Positions 19,339 to 28,180 of a stretch of 64,000 nt of DNA are shown here, one piece after another (positions within the stretch are counted from its first letter, which is position 1; the number at the start of each line of letters is the position of its first letter). The notes beneath the pieces are model-generated. The model was not told the origin of the DNA and ran no database searches. It saw nothing but the letters and a program-made list of their open reading frames with translations. A program made the position numbers and the translations under genes. Where the stretch lies: the NCBI RefSeq assembly GCF_900102515.1, contig NZ_FMVS01000006.1, positions 90,198 through 154,197 of the forward strand, read 5' to 3'. This DNA is from Butyrivibrio sp. INlla14. GTDB taxonomy: Bacteria > Bacillota > Clostridia > Lachnospirales > Lachnospiraceae.

Positions 19339-21147
19339 ATGACATATCTGGCAGTTGTGTTAATGGCAGGGGCAGTGTTCACTGCAGTTATACTGTATCT
19401 TGCCCTTAACCAGGACGATAGGGAAAAGTGGATAGGTTTTACATTTGCAGTTGCTTCTGCTGGAGGAATCTGCCTTTATGGAACAGCCAATGCCCATGAG
19501 ACCACAAGTATATTGGCGGCTGTATTTGAAACTGTAGTTGATGTGGGCAGAATGTTTGCCGGAATCAACGATGTAGCTGTCTTTGAGAAACTTGTGGGCA
19601 TCAATTCAAAGTGGATGATTCTGTTTTGGTTTGTGCACTTTCTTGCCTATTATTCTCTTGCCAGTGCCATTATCATGGCGGTTGCCAAGGGGATGCTTAA
19701 GAGGATCAGAACCTGGTTTTTGCGTATTAATGATGTTGAACTTATATACGGTATCACAGATAATTCCCTTACTTTTGGAAGAAATATCGCAGGCAATAAG
19801 AGAACTTCCATAGTCTTTGTGGGAACAAGCGCAGGGGGAAGAGAAGCCCAGATAAACCAGATGGGAGGGCTTTTATTTACTGACAGCCAGGCTCTTTCAC
19901 CAGATAGTGCTTTTTTAAGGAGGCTTGCAGTTAAGAGGGGCAAGGGAAAGTTTAGACTCTGTGCCCTGTCCAAGAATATTGATGAAAATCTTGCCTATGC
20001 AGTCAAGATGCTGACTGCTCTAAAGAGCATAGGGGTAAGGCCGGAGCAGACTGAGGTTGTGCTTTTGGGCCATGAAGAGCATAATGGCGAGATGCTGCAG
20101 GCAATAGGTGATAGCTATGGATACGGCACAGTCAGGGTCTTTGATAAAGCGGAGCTTTTATCAAGGCTTCTTATGCAGAAGTATCCTATCTGCGACGCTA
20201 TAACCTTTGATGAAAACGGAAGAGCTACCTGCGATACCAATGTTCTCTTGATTGGATTTGGCAGAAAGGGACAGGAACTTGTTGAAAAGATAATCATAAA
20301 TGGCCAGTTTGAGGGCAGCAGGTTTGGAATAAAGATCTTTGATCCAAGTGGACGTAGTACTGACGGCTTTTTCAGGACCAGGTTTGCAAGTCTTATTGAG
20401 AACTTTGATATCTCTTTTGAAAATCATGACGGAAGAAGCCGGGAGCTGGCTCAGTACTTGGATGAGAACATAGACAAATTAAGATATATAGCTATTGCGG
20501 TGGGAGATGACAAGACAGGCCGTGAGATAGCCATGAATATACTGGAGTTTATGAGAGGCAGGGGAATAAAGCTTCCTGTTTATCAGTGCCTTTCTAATTC
20601 CGTTGCCAGGTATGAACTTGGCAAGCTGGTGGAGAGCCACAGCCTTGATGATGCAGATATTCTCTACGGCGGAGAAATGGATGACCTTGCTAAGAGGCTT
20701 AACCACCACTACATGGGAAACAGGGCTTCTGCCAAGAAAAACTGGGCAGACTGCCACTATTTTGACAGAATGAGTTCAAGAGCTTCTGCGGATTATCTGG
20801 CAGCTCTTTTGACAAAGCTTGGGATTGACAAGGGGAGGGAACTTACGGATGAAGCTCTTGAAAACCTGGCCAGGTCTGAGCACCTTAGGTGGTGTGCTTT
20901 TTATTACGCATCAGGCTATACCAAAATGAGTCTTGATGATTTTAAGGCAAGAGGTGAGAAGTTATCAGAGGATGGCTCCATCAGAATGGCCAAGGATGCT
21001 GATTTAAAGCAACATGCATGCCTTGTTCCATGGGAGGAACTTGATGAGATTTCAAGGATTGAGAGCTTCTATACCGGCAAAGAGGTTGATTATAAGCAAA
21101 AGGACAGAGACAATGTCCTTGTGATCAAAAAGCTTTTGGAGGATTGA
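19339..21147 (+). CDS. Membrane protein with TrkA-N-like Rossmann region and C-terminal RyR domain
   Basis: About 602 aa. Three predicted membrane helices lie in the first 130 residues (one at the N-terminus, one near 35-55, one near 95-118). A cytosolic region follows with two Rossmann-like stretches, the second starting VLLIGFGRKGQELVEKI (about 296-312). The C-terminal 110 residues contain SEHLRWCAFYYASGY, typical of bacterial RyR domains. These have been proposed, from comparative genomics, to bind nucleotide-type ligands. AGGTGAG sets the ATG at 19339; the frame opens at a TTG at 19312. Function unknown; an ion-channel or NAD(P)-sensing role is possible. Confidence 0.72.
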   Translation: MTYLAVVLMAGAVFTAVILYLALNQDDREKWIGFTFAVASAGGICLYGTANAHETTSILAAVFETVVDVGRMFAGINDVAVFEKLVGINSKWMILFWFVHFLAYYSLASAIIMAVAKGMLKRIRTWFLRINDVELIYGITDNSLTFGRNIAGNKRTSIVFVGTSAGGREAQINQMGGLLFTDSQALSPDSAFLRRLAVKRGKGKFRLCALSKNIDENLAYAVKMLTALKSIGVRPEQTEVVLLGHEEHNGEMLQAIGDSYGYGTVRVFDKAELLSRLLMQKYPICDAITFDENGRATCDTNVLLIGFGRKGQELVEKIIINGQFEGSRFGIKIFDPSGRSTDGFFRTRFASLIENFDISFENHDGRSRELAQYLDENIDKLRYIAIAVGDDKTGREIAMNILEFMRGRGIKLPVYQCLSNSVARYELGKLVESHSLDDADILYGGEMDDLAKRLNHHYMGNRASAKKNWADCHYFDRMSSRASADYLAALLTKLGIDKGRELTDEALENLARSEHLRWCAFYYASGYTKMSLDDFKARGEKLSEDGSIRMAKDADLKQHACLVPWEELDEISRIESFYTGKEVDYKQKDRDNVLVIKKLLED

Positions 21148-21181
21148 TTTTTCGGCTTAAAAAGTAGGGGGAATAAAGGCT

Positions 21182-22489
21182 ATGGAAAATAAGTCACTTG
21201 ATAAGTATACTGCAGAGGATATTAACAATTTCCTGAATGAAAATGTAGATGCCATTGTGGTGGTTGATAGAAAGACTGAGAAGTACAGATCTATTACCAG
21301 AAAGGGCATTTTTACACAGATTTTGGATGAGGAGGGGGATTATGCAGACCTTATTCAGAAGCTTTGGTTTCACAGAAGTGATTCAACAGAGAAAATCACT
21401 GACGATTACAAGGCTTTTATTGATTACTATGGCGAATTTAAGGGCAAGTATAGCCGCAGGATAAAGGTTTTCCCTGAGGGGAAGACTACGCCTAGCGTTG
21501 TACAGATGAATGTTTATCCTTTGCCTGAAATTGACAAGTATGTATTTATCATAAATATGCTGGATGACGAGGAATATGTTGATGAATACCTGACTGCTAA
21601 AAAGGTCAAGACTATCCAAAATACATATCTCTTTTCCATGTTCGTAAATCTTGTGACCGATACTACCAGCAGCATCAGCGTGACAGAGATTTCTGATGAG
21701 CCTGTAAAGACGAGCCTTGACTACTCCAAGTGGAGGCTTATGACTGTAAATATGATCTATCCCGACAGCCAGAAGCAGTTTCTGGAGTTTACTGACCCTG
21801 AGAATTTAAAGAATAATCTCTCTCCCGGCAATACTATTTCTTTTGACTGTCTGATGAAAAATCTTGAGGGCGTATTTATCTGGGTTAAGCTCATATTTAG
21901 CAGGGCTAAGCCAATGTCAGATAACGATTACAGGTATGTCTTTATGGTTCAGAACATCCACGAGGATGTGATCGAGCGTATGAACACCATCAAGAAGTAT
22001 GAGAGACTTTCGCACTTGGATCCTTTGACTGGCCTTTTAAACCACGGCGGCATACAGTCAGAAATCCAGAAGGCGATAGATACTTATGACAATGCTAAAG
22101 AGTCTGTGGCTCTTATGATGATGGATCTTGATGACTTCAAGAATATCAATGACACCTATGGCCACTCTGTGGGTGATGCTACTTTAAAGAGCATGGCGGA
22201 ACTTTTGAAGGATTCTGTAGACGATAAAAAGGCCTGTGTCGGGCGTTGGGGCGGTGAGGAGTTTGTCATAATCCTTAAAGGTGCTTCTTCAGATGGTGAA
22301 TTAAGTCTTGCTGAGCACATCAGAAAGACTGTGGCTGAAAATGTCTTTGGACAGGCGGGACATCTTACCTGCTCAATCGGCGTCAGCAGGTTAAATAGCC
22401 AGGATTCTATGGAAGATATTTTTGATCGTATCGACAAGGCTATGTATACTTCCAAGAAGATAGGCAAAAATAAAGTGACTATTCTGTGA
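21182..22489 (+). CDS. GGDEF-domain diguanylate cyclase
   Basis: Makes cyclic di-GMP from two GTP. The C-terminal GGDEF domain (about 275-435) has the active-site form RWGGEEFVIIL and the upstream DPLTGLLN motif. The N-terminal 270 residues are soluble and look like two PAS-like sensor segments, but no ligand can be named. The catalytic motif is intact. No RxxD inhibitory site was confirmed. A GGGGGAATAAAGG region precedes the ATG. It follows the RyR-domain gene by 34 bp in the same direction and could be co-transcribed. Confidence 0.93.
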   Translation: MENKSLDKYTAEDINNFLNENVDAIVVVDRKTEKYRSITRKGIFTQILDEEGDYADLIQKLWFHRSDSTEKITDDYKAFIDYYGEFKGKYSRRIKVFPEGKTTPSVVQMNVYPLPEIDKYVFIINMLDDEEYVDEYLTAKKVKTIQNTYLFSMFVNLVTDTTSSISVTEISDEPVKTSLDYSKWRLMTVNMIYPDSQKQFLEFTDPENLKNNLSPGNTISFDCLMKNLEGVFIWVKLIFSRAKPMSDNDYRYVFMVQNIHEDVIERMNTIKKYERLSHLDPLTGLLNHGGIQSEIQKAIDTYDNAKESVALMMMDLDDFKNINDTYGHSVGDATLKSMAELLKDSVDDKKACVGRWGGEEFVIILKGASSDGELSLAEHIRKTVAENVFGQAGHLTCSIGVSRLNSQDSMEDIFDRIDKAMYTSKKIGKNKVTIL

Positions 22490-22516
22490 GACTCCGTTCC
22501 TAGGGATCATTTTGGC
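22490..22516. repeat. Copy of dispersed GACTCCGT(C/T)CC(C/T) repeat
   Basis: gactccgttcctagggatca lies just after the GGDEF stop codon. Close relatives occur at 24676-24707, 44092-44120 and 47126-47182, all at gene 3' ends or in intergenic gaps. Confidence 0.6.
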
Positions 22517-22541
22517 TTATAGTACAATTTTCTGATATAAT
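22512..22541 (+). promoter_or_regulatory. Probable sigma-70-type promoter of a truncated gene
   Basis: TTGGCT (22512-22517), an 18-nt spacer and a perfect TATAAT (22536-22541). It lies upstream of a ribosome-binding site (GGAGGTG) and the GTG start at 22575 of the plus-strand gene remnant. Confidence 0.6.
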
Positions 22542-22542
22542 A

Positions 22543-23409
22543 TTATTGGAATACCGTTTTATGGAGGTGCAAGCGTGAAAAAATCAGAGGAAGCCATACA
22601 GCTTCTTTGCACACACCGTCGTATACATACTCTATCGATGAAGTCTCAGCCTTGTTGCTGTAGGGCATTTGCCTGGTCATGCCTTCTGGCATATTAGCAA
22701 CATCTATATATGGATGGTAAAAGAGTGTTCCGTCTGCATCACTTAAAAAGGCATACCCGTTATCGTACAATCTAATGCTGTTAACCTCTTTTGCCATAGC
22801 TGAATAATCAATTTCAATTCCCACAACTCCAATAAACTGGCCCTTAAAATATATAGGTGCATCGTATGAGATTACCTTGACATCAAGATTGTCTGTGACA
22901 TAGGGAGGAAGCCAAATGGACTTTCCTTCAAATTTGGGAACAGTGAACCATACTAGCTTTGAGGTGTCATCAACGTCATAAAGCGTGATATCAGTAACTT
23001 CGTGCGGAACAAAGCCCTTGCCGTCAAGATTTGTGTACCAGAAGCCTTTTTCTGTAGATGAGATGGAAGGGTCAATGCGATAGTAATATGTCAGAACACC
23101 ATTAGTCTTCGGGATGATAAAGTTAAAGTATTCCTGGGCGTTTTTCATGTGCTCTTTTAACTGAGCATCGCTAAGCCCCTGCAAGTCGTCCTCTACAAAA
23201 GAAGTGATATGATCTACCGAATATTGAACGCTGTCAAAATAATAGTTAAGGCTATACTGTCCATTTTCGCACAGCATCAAAAGAAGCTGGTCAGACTTGC
23301 GGCTTGCAGTCCTTCGTATGAAGACTACGCTGAGTAAGGTGATGACCATGATAACTGTAAATATCATAAAAAGCATTGTAATTGCTAGTTTAGTCTTTAA
23401 TGATCGCAT
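22543..23409 (-). pseudogene. Truncated dCache-type membrane receptor (no output domain)
   Basis: 288 aa: a signal anchor/transmembrane helix (about 8-30), then an extracytoplasmic double-Cache sensor (FWYTNLDGKGF, GVVGIEIDYSAMAKEV, GYAFLSDADGTLFYHP). Intact relatives continue through a second membrane helix into an MCP, kinase or GGDEF domain. Here the Cache fold stops at KEAVWLPL and about a dozen unrelated residues (IFSRLHLHKTVFQ) follow. The start has a good GAGGAG site, so a membrane-anchored sensor stub may still be made. The 3' end appears lost in the deletion that also cut the opposing gene. Confidence 0.78.
22575..22697 (+). pseudogene. 5' remnant of a plus-strand gene, truncated by deletion
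   Basis: A good promoter and ATGGAGGTG site precede a GTG start encoding VKKSEEAIQLLC. Within roughly a dozen codons the frame runs into sequence that, on the other strand, encodes the 3' end of the dCache receptor gene. The frame ends at 22697 (40 codons). The original product cannot be identified. Reading it as a broken gene rests on the intact expression signals and the antisense overlap. Confidence 0.5.
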
Positions 23410-23661
23410 GCTAATCTCCTCTATATCATTTATATCGGATGAAAACTTGAGATGTTTAATGGAGCGCGGGCGTCTCGTTGCCGAAAATGCCCTAATGATA
23501 GAAAAAAGTTGCCTGGAGGCATATAATTGGATGAGGCTAGTTGGAATTCTAGTCCGAAATATGCCCCAAACAAGTTAAAAGAGTCAGGTGGGGCATATAT
23601 AGAAAAATTTAGTGTGCAGAAAATAAAAAATCGACACAAGCAAACACAGGGGGATCAGGCT
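23410..23661. other. Gap with a hairpin upstream of the HNH gene
   Basis: 252 bp between the divergent receptor remnant and the HNH gene. It contains a hairpin tatgcccca / tggggcata (23560-23568 and 23589-23597). A frame open from 23527 through this region lacks a ribosome-binding site and is not taken as coding. Confidence 0.6.
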
Positions 23662-23967
23662 ATGAGGGGAATCAAGAGTCATAAGTTGCAGTTAAAAGAC
23701 CGGATTTTGGCAAAGACAGGCGGAGTATGTGCCGCATGTGGGAAACAACTTGAAAGGCAGAAAGTGACTATAGATCATTTTGTTCCAAAGTACCATGGAG
23801 GCACAGATGATGAGAGAAATCTTTTGCCATTGTGCAGGAATTGTAACAAGCATAAGGGCTCAAGGCTAGTCAATGCCGAAGAGTACTACCACTATCTGGA
23901 AGATAAGTACTGCGCTATGGCTAGCGAATATAAAAAGGAAACAGGAAAGTTGGTTAACAAGTTTTAA
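23662..23967 (+). CDS. HNH endonuclease
   Basis: A 101-aa stand-alone HNH nuclease. CAACGKQ and CRNCNKHKG form the zinc-binding cysteine pairs, and IDHFVPKYHGGTDDERNLLPLC carries the His-Asn-His core. AGGGGGATC precedes the ATG at 23662. The stop overlaps the next ATG by one base (TAATG), implying coupled translation with the YczE-like protein. Such small HNH proteins occur in phages, introns and defence loci; no such context is visible here. Confidence 0.88.
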   Translation: MRGIKSHKLQLKDRILAKTGGVCAACGKQLERQKVTIDHFVPKYHGGTDDERNLLPLCRNCNKHKGSRLVNAEEYYHYLEDKYCAMASEYKKETGKLVNKF

Positions 23968-24677
23968 TGAAAAAGAAGATTTTTTTAACTAAAGTTAGTC
24001 GTTTACAAGATAATCGCACAACAAAAGAGATTCTTATCAATATGGTTATTGCTGCGATAAGTCTTTTTATCAATGGATTTGGAGTTTATATGACTATTCA
24101 GGCCAATATAGGTGCTGGCCCATGGGATGTCCTTAATCTGGGACTGTCCAAGACATTGGGAATTCTGTATGGTACAGCTTCAGTTGCAGTATCGTACGCA
24201 ATTCTTGGCATTGACATTGTTCTCAGGGAACCTATCGGAATAGCGATGTTTATTGACGCTTTTGTAGTTGGCAAATCCGTTGACTTTTTTAACAAAATAA
24301 ACATCATACCTAAGTGCGATTCGCTGGCTGCCGGCATTCCTGTGATGCTTATAGGCCTTGTGATCATGGCGTACACGCAGTTTACCTATATGAGCGCTGC
24401 GCTTGGTTGCGGCCCCAGGGATACTCTGCTCGTGGCACTTGCTAAGAGGGCAAAAGAGATACCTATCGGGGTAATAAGTATAGCACTTCTGGGGCTTGCA
24501 ACCCTTGTAGGCTGGCTTCTTGGCGGGCCTGTAGGAATCGGCACGCTTATATGCGCTTTTGCAACCGGGCCAATCATGCAGTTTGCCTTTACAACAGTGA
24601 AGTTTGATGCCACTAGGGTCCATCACCAGCATCTGGCGGAATCTGTCAAAGTGTTTATCGATAAAAAAGCTGCATGA
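23967..24677 (+). CDS. YczE/YyaS/YitT-family membrane protein
   Basis: 236-aa integral membrane protein with about five helices, including ILINMVIAAISLFINGFGVY and the conserved NIGAGPWDVLNLGLS and ALGCGPRDTLLVAL segments typical of the YczE family. Molecular function unknown. Translationally coupled to the HNH nuclease, with a dispersed GACTCCGTCCCC repeat immediately after the stop. Confidence 0.85.
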   Translation: MKKKIFLTKVSRLQDNRTTKEILINMVIAAISLFINGFGVYMTIQANIGAGPWDVLNLGLSKTLGILYGTASVAVSYAILGIDIVLREPIGIAMFIDAFVVGKSVDFFNKINIIPKCDSLAAGIPVMLIGLVIMAYTQFTYMSAALGCGPRDTLLVALAKRAKEIPIGVISIALLGLATLVGWLLGGPVGIGTLICAFATGPIMQFAFTTVKFDATRVHHQHLAESVKVFIDKKAA

Positions 24678-24734
24678 CTCCGTCCCCTAGGACCAACAAA
24701 GGACCATTTGTATCCCCCTTGAATTTCAAGGGGG
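24676..24734. repeat. Dispersed GACTCCGTCCCC repeat followed by a hairpin
   Basis: gactccgtcccctaggacca starts at 24676. A hairpin cccccttga-att-tcaaggggg lies at 24714-24734 with no strong T-tract. Both sit between the YczE gene and the tetR-type operator. Confidence 0.65.
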
Positions 24735-24746
24735 TACTTGTTACAA

Positions 24747-24770
24747 TTTAAATGAACGCGTTCATTTAAA
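24747..24770. promoter_or_regulatory. Perfect 24-bp palindromic operator for the adjacent TetR-family regulator
   Basis: The sequence is its own reverse complement: tttaaatgaacg at 24747-24758 is mirrored by cgttcatttaaa at 24759-24770. The AATGAACGCGTTCATT core resembles operators of TetR-family repressors. It lies 17 bp before the regulator's start codon and downstream of a TTGTTA -35-like box, so autorepression is likely. Confidence 0.82.
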
Positions 24771-24787
24771 CTAAAGAGGAGTATTAA

Positions 24788-25324
24788 ATGCCCAAAATCA
24801 TAGAGAATATCAAGGAACAGATAATAGAAGAGGCCAAGAGGCAGCTTTTTGAAAATGGCTATGCCAAGACAACGATCCGCTCAGTTGCTAAGGCGTGTGG
24901 GATAGGAGTGGGGACAATCTACAATTATTTCCCGTCAAAAGAGATGCTGATATCAGCATTTATGTTGGATGACTGGAAAGGCTGCATTGCGCGGATGAAG
25001 AAGCTTAAGACTTCCGACAAACTTAAATTTCTGGAAGGAATTCACGACTGCCTCAAGGATTATGCAGACAAGTACAGCTTTCTGTTTAAGGATAAGGATG
25101 CTACATCTGCCTATCTGGCGGTTTTTACAGAAAGGCACACGCAGCTGGTCGGGGTACTTGCTGACATAATAATGCCTGTTTGCACAGATGGAAACTATGA
25201 TGATCCAAGGTTTGTGGCGGAACATATCGCAGAATCAGTACTCTACTGGGTTCTTAAGGGGATTCCCTTCGAGAAGCAGGCAGAAATTTTGAGAATTCTT
25301 TTGAATAACATCAAAACTAATTAG
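24788..25324 (+). CDS. TetR/AcrR-family transcriptional regulator
   Basis: 178 aa with an N-terminal helix-turn-helix (IIEEAKRQLFENGYAKTTIR, then GIGVGTIYNYFPSKEML), the classic TetR motif. The C-terminal ligand-binding region is divergent and its effector unknown. GAGGAG precedes the ATG. A perfect palindrome 17 bp upstream is the probable operator. It is followed 56 bp later by a flavin-reductase-like gene that may be a regulated target. Confidence 0.93.
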   Translation: MPKIIENIKEQIIEEAKRQLFENGYAKTTIRSVAKACGIGVGTIYNYFPSKEMLISAFMLDDWKGCIARMKKLKTSDKLKFLEGIHDCLKDYADKYSFLFKDKDATSAYLAVFTERHTQLVGVLADIIMPVCTDGNYDDPRFVAEHIAESVLYWVLKGIPFEKQAEILRILLNNIKTN

Positions 25325-25380
25325 GCGCAGATTGGGGCTGCGTCTTTTTGGCTATATATTACATTAGCGGAGGGTATGAA

Positions 25381-26310
25381 ATGAGTAGTTTTGAAAATCT
25401 ACGAATCGTAGACAACTTTTATCAGACATCGCTGTTTTTTCCGATGCCAACAGTGCTGATAAGCACACTGTGCGAGGATGGCACAACTAACCTTGGACCA
25501 TATTCCCTGATCCAGCCATACTATGTTGCGGGCAAGGACTATTACGCTATGCTCCTTAATTGCCGCAATTCTTCTAACACAGCCCAGAATATTCTGCGCA
25601 CGGGCAAGTGTGCCATCAATTTTATCGACGACAATCCCAAAAACTTCCACGAGGCAGTCAAGCTCTCATGGCCTGGTGACAAGCCATCTGAGAAGATGCC
25701 AAAGTGCAATTTCAAATTGGAAAAGAGCCTTCTTGAGGAAGAAAATCCTGAAGAAAAGCGCCCTATGGTCATGACTGATGCAATCGAAGTAATAGAGTGC
25801 ACCTGGATGAGAGATCTGGACGGAGCCACAAACGATGCGCCAGGCCAGCTTGAGGGTTATGAGGGACCGTACCACGACTTCAACGGAATCACCAGCAAAT
25901 TCGGCGCCCACTTCATCCTTAGGATTGACAAGATCCTCATGAAAAAGAAATACCGTGATGCCATCATAAACGGCGTGACCGCAAGGGATTTCCCGCCTCT
26001 TCCTGTTGACTACGGCTACAGAGACTCCAAGAACTTCTGGTTCCATAGGAAAAGACGTATGAGAGCGGAGCTTTTGCAGGTTCGCGAGGCTTCCCTGGCT
26101 TCAGTTCGCTATGCAGCAGAAAGAGCAGATGACAAGATCAAGTTCACTGATGATGCTCTGAAATGTCTTCTGGGAGTGCCAAGAGTATTCCTGCCTGCGG
26201 CACTTAAAGGGTGCGTTGAATGGGCAAGAGAAAATAATGTTGAGCTTGTCACAGAAGAGCACATGAAGATCATTAACGACAAGCGCGCTCAAGAGAAAAA
26301 GAAAAAGTAA
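25381..26310 (+). CDS. Flavin reductase-like (FMN-binding split barrel) protein
   Basis: About 309 aa. The N-terminal 200 residues form a flavin-reductase-like split barrel (FPMPTVLISTLCEDGTTNLGPYSL; NCRNSSNTAQNIL; CAINFIDD). The C-terminal 110 residues (HRKRRMRAELLQVREASL to the Lys-rich end) are not in standard flavin reductases and look helical. GGAGGG before ATG 25381 sets the start. Could be a TetR target involved in redox or xenobiotic metabolism. Substrate unknown. Confidence 0.78.
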   Translation: MSSFENLRIVDNFYQTSLFFPMPTVLISTLCEDGTTNLGPYSLIQPYYVAGKDYYAMLLNCRNSSNTAQNILRTGKCAINFIDDNPKNFHEAVKLSWPGDKPSEKMPKCNFKLEKSLLEEENPEEKRPMVMTDAIEVIECTWMRDLDGATNDAPGQLEGYEGPYHDFNGITSKFGAHFILRIDKILMKKKYRDAIINGVTARDFPPLPVDYGYRDSKNFWFHRKRRMRAELLQVREASLASVRYAAERADDKIKFTDDALKCLLGVPRVFLPAALKGCVEWARENNVELVTEEHMKIINDKRAQEKKKK

Positions 26311-26317
26311 AAGAAAA

Positions 26318-26470
26318 AACAAAAAATAAAAAACACAAAAACAAGAAAAGAAATAACAAGAAAATAGATAACAAGAAAAAAATAACAAGAAAAAAATAAC
26401 AAGAAAAGAAATAACAAGAAAAAAATAACAAGAAAAAAAACAAGAAAAGAAATAACAAGAAAACAGAGAT
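26318..26470 (+). repeat. A-rich 14-15 bp tandem repeat (ataacaagaaaaaa unit)
   Basis: About eight imperfect copies of a 14-15 bp unit around ataacaagaaaaaa run from the flavin-reductase stop to the ribosome-binding site of the next gene. The strand is almost free of G and T outside the units. The apparent Phe/Leu-rich minus-strand frame is a product of the low complexity. The tract is the 5' leader of the NAD(P)-binding protein gene. Confidence 0.85.
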
Positions 26471-26491
26471 AGTAATAATAGGAGGCAAAAT

Positions 26492-27340
26492 ATGAAGGTT
26501 GTACTTGCAGGCGCCTACGGCAATCTAGGCGCAGATATATTTAAAGCTCTTTTAAAAGAAGGGCACGAGGTGGTTGCACTTGACATGATGCAAAGAGACC
26601 TTGAGCTTGAGGGCAAATACTCTTTTATCAAGGTGGATGTAACAAAGCCTGAGACACTTAAGGGCACATGCGACGGTGCAGACGTGGTCATAACAACAGT
26701 AGGACTTACCAAGGGTTCTGCCACAATTTCCAATTACGACATTGATTATCAGGGAAACCTCAACATACTTGAAGAGGCTAAAAGGGCTGGAGTTAAGCAC
26801 TTTACCTACATCTCTGTAATACGAGCAGACCAGGCGCCAGAGAATGTGCCAATGGTACATGCTAAATATCTTTTCGAGCAAAAGCTCAAAGAAAGCGGCC
26901 TTACCTACGTCATCCACAGACCAACAGGCTATTTCTATGACATTGTAAAGGTATTTAAGCCAATGGTTGAAAAGGGCGCAGTTACCCTTCTTGGCAATAC
27001 ACCGGTTAGCTGTAATGTCATCTCAACCGAGGATTTTGCTGACTTTATCGTAAAAAACATGATGAATGATAATAAAATATACGATATTGGAGGAAAAGAG
27101 ACTTACACCTACGAAGAAATCGCAGAAATGTGCTTTAAGGCAGCAGGAAAAGAGCCAGTGATAAAGAAGGCTCCTACATGGCTCTTTGACGTTCTTGCAT
27201 TTGTTAACAAGCTTAAAAAGAATGGAAAAGAAGCCATCATCCGCTTTTCAAAGTTTACCTTATCACAGGATATGGTTGGCTCCACCAAATATGGCGATAT
27301 GAGCTTTGCAGAATACATAAAAGACAACTTTAATGCCTGA
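26492..27340 (+). CDS. NmrA-like/atypical SDR NAD(P)-binding protein
   Basis: 282 aa with an N-terminal Rossmann fold (LAGAYGNLGADI; acidic switch DMMQRD) and an extended-SDR body (YISVIRADQ, HAKYLFEQKLKESGLTYVIHRPTGYF). The usual YxxxK pair is not clear, with HAKYLFEQK in its place, so it may act as an NAD(P)-dependent regulator or an atypical reductase. Its AGGAGG site lies right after the A-rich repeat. The next gene (DUF1295) starts 13 bp after its stop. Confidence 0.83.
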   Translation: MKVVLAGAYGNLGADIFKALLKEGHEVVALDMMQRDLELEGKYSFIKVDVTKPETLKGTCDGADVVITTVGLTKGSATISNYDIDYQGNLNILEEAKRAGVKHFTYISVIRADQAPENVPMVHAKYLFEQKLKESGLTYVIHRPTGYFYDIVKVFKPMVEKGAVTLLGNTPVSCNVISTEDFADFIVKNMMNDNKIYDIGGKETYTYEEIAEMCFKAAGKEPVIKKAPTWLFDVLAFVNKLKKNGKEAIIRFSKFTLSQDMVGSTKYGDMSFAEYIKDNFNA

Positions 27341-27353
27341 TGGAGGAAAAAAG

Positions 27354-28154
27354 ATGTATTGGGATATTTTACTGATAATATGCATAGTTTGCGCAGTTTT
27401 ATGCGCGGTAGGTTTTTATAAATATGTTTACTTTTTGTCTATTGGCTACGGCTTTGCAATAGCTGGAGGCGGGCTGACAGTCCTTATCATTGCTCTTAAA
27501 AATGGATGGGCAGAGGGCGTCACTTTTCTTTTGATCTTGCAAGCTCTTTTGTTTTTGGCCTATGGTGCCAGGCTTTCGGGATTTCTTTTGGTAAGAGAAA
27601 TTAAGAACGCCGCATATCGTAAGACTTTAAAGGAAGCCACAGGAAACGACAAGAAGATTCCAGTATTTGTCAGCATTTCAATCTGGGTATGTGTAGCAAT
27701 CCTTTATACAGCCCAGGTAAGCCCTATGCTCTTTAGATATGCAAACGGTTCCAAGGATATTGTGCTTCCTATTATCGGAATCATAATTTCTGCTTGCGGC
27801 CTCTGCCTTGAGTCACTTGCTGACAAGCAAAAGTCAGAGCAAAAGAAAATTGATCCAAATATGGTAGCGACAAAAGGACTCTACAAAATGGTAAGATGCC
27901 CGAATTATCTTGGGGAGATTATTTTCTGGACAGGAGTTTTTGTATCTGGAATCACAACATACACAGGAATTGGACAGTGGCTTATGGCTGTAATTGCCTA
28001 CATCTGCATCATCTACATCATGTTTAACGGAGCCCAGCGTCTTGAAAAGCGCCAGATGGCCCGCTATGGAAATGACAAGGCCTATAACGCCTACGCTGAT
28101 AAAACACCAATAATAATTCCATTTTTGCCAATTTATCACTTGAATAAAAAATAA
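27354..28154 (+). CDS. DUF1295-family membrane protein (steroid 5-alpha-reductase/isoprenylcysteine methyltransferase superfamily)
   Basis: 266-aa polytopic protein with about six helices. The C-terminal GLYKMVRCPNYLGEIIFWTGVF segment is diagnostic of the superfamily, which binds NADPH or SAM near the membrane. GATGGAGG sets the ATG at 27354 rather than an earlier overlapping ATG. Likely co-transcribed with the NmrA-like gene. Substrate unknown, possibly a lipid. Confidence 0.83.
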   Translation: MYWDILLIICIVCAVLCAVGFYKYVYFLSIGYGFAIAGGGLTVLIIALKNGWAEGVTFLLILQALLFLAYGARLSGFLLVREIKNAAYRKTLKEATGNDKKIPVFVSISIWVCVAILYTAQVSPMLFRYANGSKDIVLPIIGIIISACGLCLESLADKQKSEQKKIDPNMVATKGLYKMVRCPNYLGEIIFWTGVFVSGITTYTGIGQWLMAVIAYICIIYIMFNGAQRLEKRQMARYGNDKAYNAYADKTPIIIPFLPIYHLNKK

Positions 28155-28180
28155 TCGATTGTGAATCATGGGGGTTACGT

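Noticed and set aside
23527..23661. N-terminal 45-residue extension of the HNH nuclease
   Set aside because: It spans a hairpin, lacks a ribosome-binding site, and the ATG at 23662 is well placed after AGGGGGATC.
26101..26488. Phe/Leu-rich minus-strand membrane proteins
   Set aside because: They are translations of the opposite strand of an A-rich tandem repeat.
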